DNA of 64,000 nt from Streptomyces davaonensis JCM 4913 (GTDB taxonomy: Bacteria; Actinomycetota; Actinomycetes; Streptomycetales; Streptomycetaceae): contig NC_020504.1 in NCBI RefSeq assembly GCF_000349325.1, forward strand, positions 1,894,053 through 1,958,052. Direction: 5' to 3'. The notes under the pieces are model-generated. The model had not been told where the DNA came from, did no database searches, and worked only from the letters and a program-made list of their open reading frames with translations. Position 1 is the stretch's first letter, and every line of letters starts with the position of its first letter. This document shows, piece after piece, positions 61,453-64,000 of this stretch. The translations under genes and the position numbers were made by a program.

Positions 61453-62955
61453 TTACTTGTTTCCGTACCGACTGCGGACACGGGACTTGAGGAGCTTTCC
61501 GGAGGCGGTGCGCGGGAGTTCGTCCGCGAGGACCACCGATTTGGGGATCTTGTACTTGGCGAGGCGACCGGAGAGGGAGGCGAGGATCTCGTCCGGGTCG
61601 GGTGAGGCGCCCTCGCGGGGGACGACGACCGCGCGCGGGACCTCGCCCCACTTGTCGTCGGGCACGCCGATGACCGCGCACTCGTCGATGTCCGGGTGGG
61701 CGAGGAGCAGATCCTCGATCTCGGCGGGGTAGATGTTCTCGCCGCCCGAGATGATCATGTCCTTGATGCGGTCGACGATGAAGACGTACCCGTCCTCGTC
61801 TACCCGGGCCGCGTCCCCGCTGCGGAACCAGCCGTCGGTGAAGGCGGCGGCGGTCTCCTCGGGCAGGCCCCAGTAGCCGGGCATGACATGCGGTCCGCGG
61901 ACGATGATCTCGCCGGCTTCTCCCGCGTCGACGGGCGCCAGGTCAGGACGCACGACCCGTACGTCGCTGAAGAAGTGCGGCACCCCGGCCGAGCCCGCCT
62001 TGCGCACGGCGTGCTCGGCGTCCAGGAACAGCGTTCCGGGCGAGGCCTCGGTCATGCCGTAGCCCTGGAGGAAGGTGAGGCCGCGCTGCTGGTACGCGGC
62101 GATCAGGGGCGTCGGCACCGGGGAGCCGCCGCAGGTGAGGATCCGCAGCGAGGACAGGTCGGCGTCGGCCCAGCGCGGGTGCCGGGCCAGCTGCTCGAAC
62201 ATGGTCGGCACCCCGAACATGAAGGTGATCCGGTGCTGTTGGATCAGCTCCAAGGTGGCCGCCGGGTCGAACGACTCGGTCAGGACGCAGGTGCCGCCCT
62301 TGAGCAGGACCGGCAGCGTCAGCATGTTCAGCGCCGCCGTGTGGAACAACGGGGCGGAGACCAGGGCGCGTTCACCGGCCGTCAGATCGTGGTCGATCAG
62401 GACGTTGATCGCGTTCCAGGTGAGGTTGGCGTGGGTGAGCATCGCGCCCTTGGGGCGACCGGTCGTGCCCGAGGTGTACATGATGACGCAGGTGTCGTCG
62501 GGGGCGACCGGCTCGTCGATGGGGTCGCCTTCCGATGAGGCCAGCAACTCCTCGTATTCAGGGCCCACTTCGACGTACAGCCGGACATCCGTGCTGCCCG
62601 GGAGCCCGGCGACGAGGGCGGTGTGCGAGGGGCCGTGGATCAGTGCCTTGGCACCGGAGTCGGTGAGCTGGTAGGCGATCTCCGGTCCGGCGAGGCGGGT
62701 GTTGAGCGGGACGAAGACCGCGCCCAGGGTGCCCGCGGCGAACAGGGTCTCCAGGTAGGAGGGGTGGTTGGGGCCGAGGTAGGCGATCCGGTCGCCGCGG
62801 CGCAGGCCCCGGGCGCGCAGGGCGTGGGCGAGCCGGGTGACGCGGTCGTGCAGTTCGGCGTACGTCCGGGTCGTGTCGCCGTGGACCAGGGCGGTGCGGT
62901 GCGGGGTCTTGCGGGCCCGGCGTGCGGGCCATGAGCCGGTTCCCTCGTTGCGCAT
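61453..62955 (-). CDS. Aryl/long-chain acyl-CoA ligase (hydroxycinnamate ligase-like)
   Basis: A 500-aa AMP-forming ligase: MYTSGTTGRPKGAMLTH (phosphate loop), GYGMTEASPG (adenylate), GWFRSGDAARVDEDGY and LPRTASGKLLK (catalytic lysine). Size and context match CouL-like ligases that make hydroxycinnamoyl-CoA, but a medium-chain fatty acid ligase cannot be excluded. It lies between the MaoC gene and the amidohydrolase gene (11 bases) on one strand. Confidence 0.85.
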   Translation of the reverse strand: MRNEGTGSWPARRARKTPHRTALVHGDTTRTYAELHDRVTRLAHALRARGLRRGDRIAYLGPNHPSYLETLFAAGTLGAVFVPLNTRLAGPEIAYQLTDSGAKALIHGPSHTALVAGLPGSTDVRLYVEVGPEYEELLASSEGDPIDEPVAPDDTCVIMYTSGTTGRPKGAMLTHANLTWNAINVLIDHDLTAGERALVSAPLFHTAALNMLTLPVLLKGGTCVLTESFDPAATLELIQQHRITFMFGVPTMFEQLARHPRWADADLSSLRILTCGGSPVPTPLIAAYQQRGLTFLQGYGMTEASPGTLFLDAEHAVRKAGSAGVPHFFSDVRVVRPDLAPVDAGEAGEIIVRGPHVMPGYWGLPEETAAAFTDGWFRSGDAARVDEDGYVFIVDRIKDMIISGGENIYPAEIEDLLLAHPDIDECAVIGVPDDKWGEVPRAVVVPREGASPDPDEILASLSGRLAKYKIPKSVVLADELPRTASGKLLKSRVRSRYGNK

Positions 62956-62966
62956 CGGGCGCCCCT

Positions 62967-63842
62967 TTACGGTGTCTTCAGCCCGAGAAGTCGGGCGGCG
63001 TTCTCCTTGAGGATCTTCGGCCTGACCTCGTCCTTGATCTCCAGCTTCGCGAAGTCGGCGAGCCAGCGATCGGGGGTGAGGACGGGGAAGTCCGAGCCGA
63101 AGAGGACCTTGTCCTTGAGCAGGGTGTTGGCGTACCGCACGAGCTGCGGCGGGAAGTACTTCGGCGACCAGCCGGACAGGTCGATGTGCACGCCGGGCTT
63201 GTGGGTGGCGACGGCGAGGGCCTCGTCCTGCCAGGGGAAGGAGGGGTGCGCCAGGATGATCTTCAGGTGCGGGAAGTCGGCGGCCACGTCGTCGATGTGG
63301 AGCGGGTTGGAGTACTTCAGCCGGATCCCGCCCCCGCCGGGGACTCCGGCGCCGATGCCGGTCTGCCCGGTGTGGAAGAGGGCGATCGTGCCGGTCTCCT
63401 CGATCAGCTCGTAGAGGCCGTACGCCACCGCGCGGTCGTCGGGGAAGAAGCCCTGGATGCTGGGGTGGAACTTGAACCCCTTCACCCCGTACTCCTCGAC
63501 CAGCCGGCGGGCCTGCTGCACGCCCGCCCTGCCGCGGAACGGGTCGATGGAGGCGAAGGGGATGAGGACGTCGGAGTTGGCGGCCGCGGCCTCGGCGACC
63601 TCCTCGTTCGGGACCGGCGGGGTACCGGTGGCGGACTCGGCGTCCACCGTGAAGATCACGGCGGCCATGTTCCGCTCCCGGTAGTAGGCGGCAGTCTCCT
63701 CCAGCGTCGGCTTCCGCTTGCCCTCGACCTTGAAGTAGGCGGAGGAGGCGTCGTGCAGGTCGTCGGCGAGCGAGGAGTGCCCCCGGGAGGAGACCTCGGC
63801 GTGGGTGTGGACGTCGATCGCGACCAGCTTGTCGGGGTCCAT
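62967..63842 (-). CDS. Amidohydrolase-family enzyme (beta-ketoacyl-CoA hydrolase-like)
   Basis: A 291-aa amidohydrolase (cupin-free TIM barrel) with metal ligands VAIDVHTHAEVS, GFKFHPSIQGFFP, LILAHPSF-like KIILAHPSFPWQ and LFGSDFPVLTP. It resembles CouO, which hydrolyses the beta-ketoacyl-CoA in the coumarate pathway, giving the shortened acid. I use the ATG at 63842, overlapping the stop of the upstream gene (TGATG); a GTG one codon earlier is an alternative. It is co-directional with the ligase and MaoC genes. Confidence 0.8.
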   Translation of the reverse strand: MDPDKLVAIDVHTHAEVSSRGHSSLADDLHDASSAYFKVEGKRKPTLEETAAYYRERNMAAVIFTVDAESATGTPPVPNEEVAEAAAANSDVLIPFASIDPFRGRAGVQQARRLVEEYGVKGFKFHPSIQGFFPDDRAVAYGLYELIEETGTIALFHTGQTGIGAGVPGGGGIRLKYSNPLHIDDVAADFPHLKIILAHPSFPWQDEALAVATHKPGVHIDLSGWSPKYFPPQLVRYANTLLKDKVLFGSDFPVLTPDRWLADFAKLEIKDEVRPKILKENAARLLGLKTP

Positions 63843-64000
63843 CACGCCTCCGGGAGCTTCGGCGCCGGGATGCCGACCGACTGGAGTTCGGCGCCGACCG
63901 AGGCCGACCAGGCGTCGGCGAGGGTTTCGGGGGTCCAGCCGCCGTCGGCGTAGGCCGTGCTGATCTCCTGCGGATGCGACCAGAGTGCCACCTTGTCGCC
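63842..64000 (-). CDS. C-terminal end of an unidentified protein (partial), possibly SDR
   Basis: The last 52 residues of a gene entering from beyond 64000, ending VGIPAPKLPEA and a TGA that overlaps the amidohydrolase start. The segment GDKVALWSHPQEISTAYADGGWTPETLADAW resembles the tail of short-chain dehydrogenases of the multifunctional-enzyme type. In this operon a dehydrogenase (CouN-like) would be the missing step, but this is inference from context and weak similarity. Confidence 0.5.
   Translation of the reverse strand, partial: GDKVALWSHPQEISTAYADGGWTPETLADAWSASVGAELQSVGIPAPKLPEA

Noticed and set aside
1..64000. tRNA genes, rRNA, CRISPR arrays and riboswitches
   Set aside because: I saw no cloverleaf-type tRNA sequence at the island ends or elsewhere, no regularly spaced short repeats and no recognisable aptamer. 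A covariance-model scan would be decisive and was not possible.

Overview
The DNA is very GC-rich, most genes show strong G/C third-position bias, GTG starts are common, and many genes are joined by 4-base GTGA/ATGA overlaps. The gene set includes Tat-exported phosphoesterases, IclR, GntR-FCD and PaaX regulators, a CYP102-type P450, an XRE/ImmA pair and a chitinase with fibronectin-type modules. This points to a soil actinomycete, most likely Streptomyces or a close relative. No rRNA, tRNA, CRISPR array or intact transposase was found.

Layout. 1-6158: the tail of an unknown gene, an EamA permease, a Tat phospholipase C, and a two-gene EACC1-caspase module that resembles a biological-conflict system. 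6159-28627: an accessory block. A 33-bp exact direct repeat, made of the first codons of a Rieske oxygenase gene, lies at 6365-6397 and again at 28634-28666. The left copy is a 14-codon stub; the right copy begins the intact gene. Inside the block are gene debris (6.4-8.2 kb), a TetR-controlled aromatic catabolic cluster (FAH hydrolase, acyl-CoA ligase, DoxX, two FAD monooxygenases, extradiol dioxygenase, alcohol dehydrogenase), a self-sufficient P450 with its own TetR and twin operators, and a partly decayed stress or membrane segment (PAS-SpoIIE phosphatase, HdeD, broken AI-2E permease, coiled-coil remnant, diacylglycerol kinase). The simplest reading is a roughly 22-kb insertion into the start of the vanillate-type demethylase operon, but no integrase was found.

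28628-35093: Rieske oxygenase, a 51-aa cysteine-containing protein, VanB-type reductase, a convergent IclR regulator and a NitT/TauT-type ABC importer, plausibly for an aromatic acid. 35044-42076: a hydroxyproline catabolic operon (three-subunit D-hydroxyproline dehydrogenase, deaminase, epimerase, GntR regulator), divergent from an Xaa-Pro aminopeptidase. A shared ATGTCAC motif lies at three boundaries and suggests one GntR regulon. The last enzyme of the pathway, alpha-ketoglutarate semialdehyde dehydrogenase, is not in view.

42162-50384: an MmyB-like sensor protein, an XRE/ImmA pair, a phosphopantetheinyl transferase overlapping a metallophosphoesterase, an ATP-grasp protein, a chitinase with a palindromic operator, and a sulfotransferase. 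50586-60122: glycan and phosphate salvage, with GH38 and GH4 enzymes around a LacI-type operator, a decayed beta-galactosidase, two Tat-exported phosphoesterases and a secreted protein. 60147-64000: PaaX regulator, MaoC hydratase, acyl-CoA ligase, amidohydrolase and the end of another gene. These resemble the known side-chain shortening route for hydroxycinnamates, whose product from ferulate would be vanillate, the likely substrate of the demethylase at 28.6 kb.

All assignments come from reading translations and motifs by eye. No database search was run, and start sites are judged by ribosome-binding sites and overlaps.
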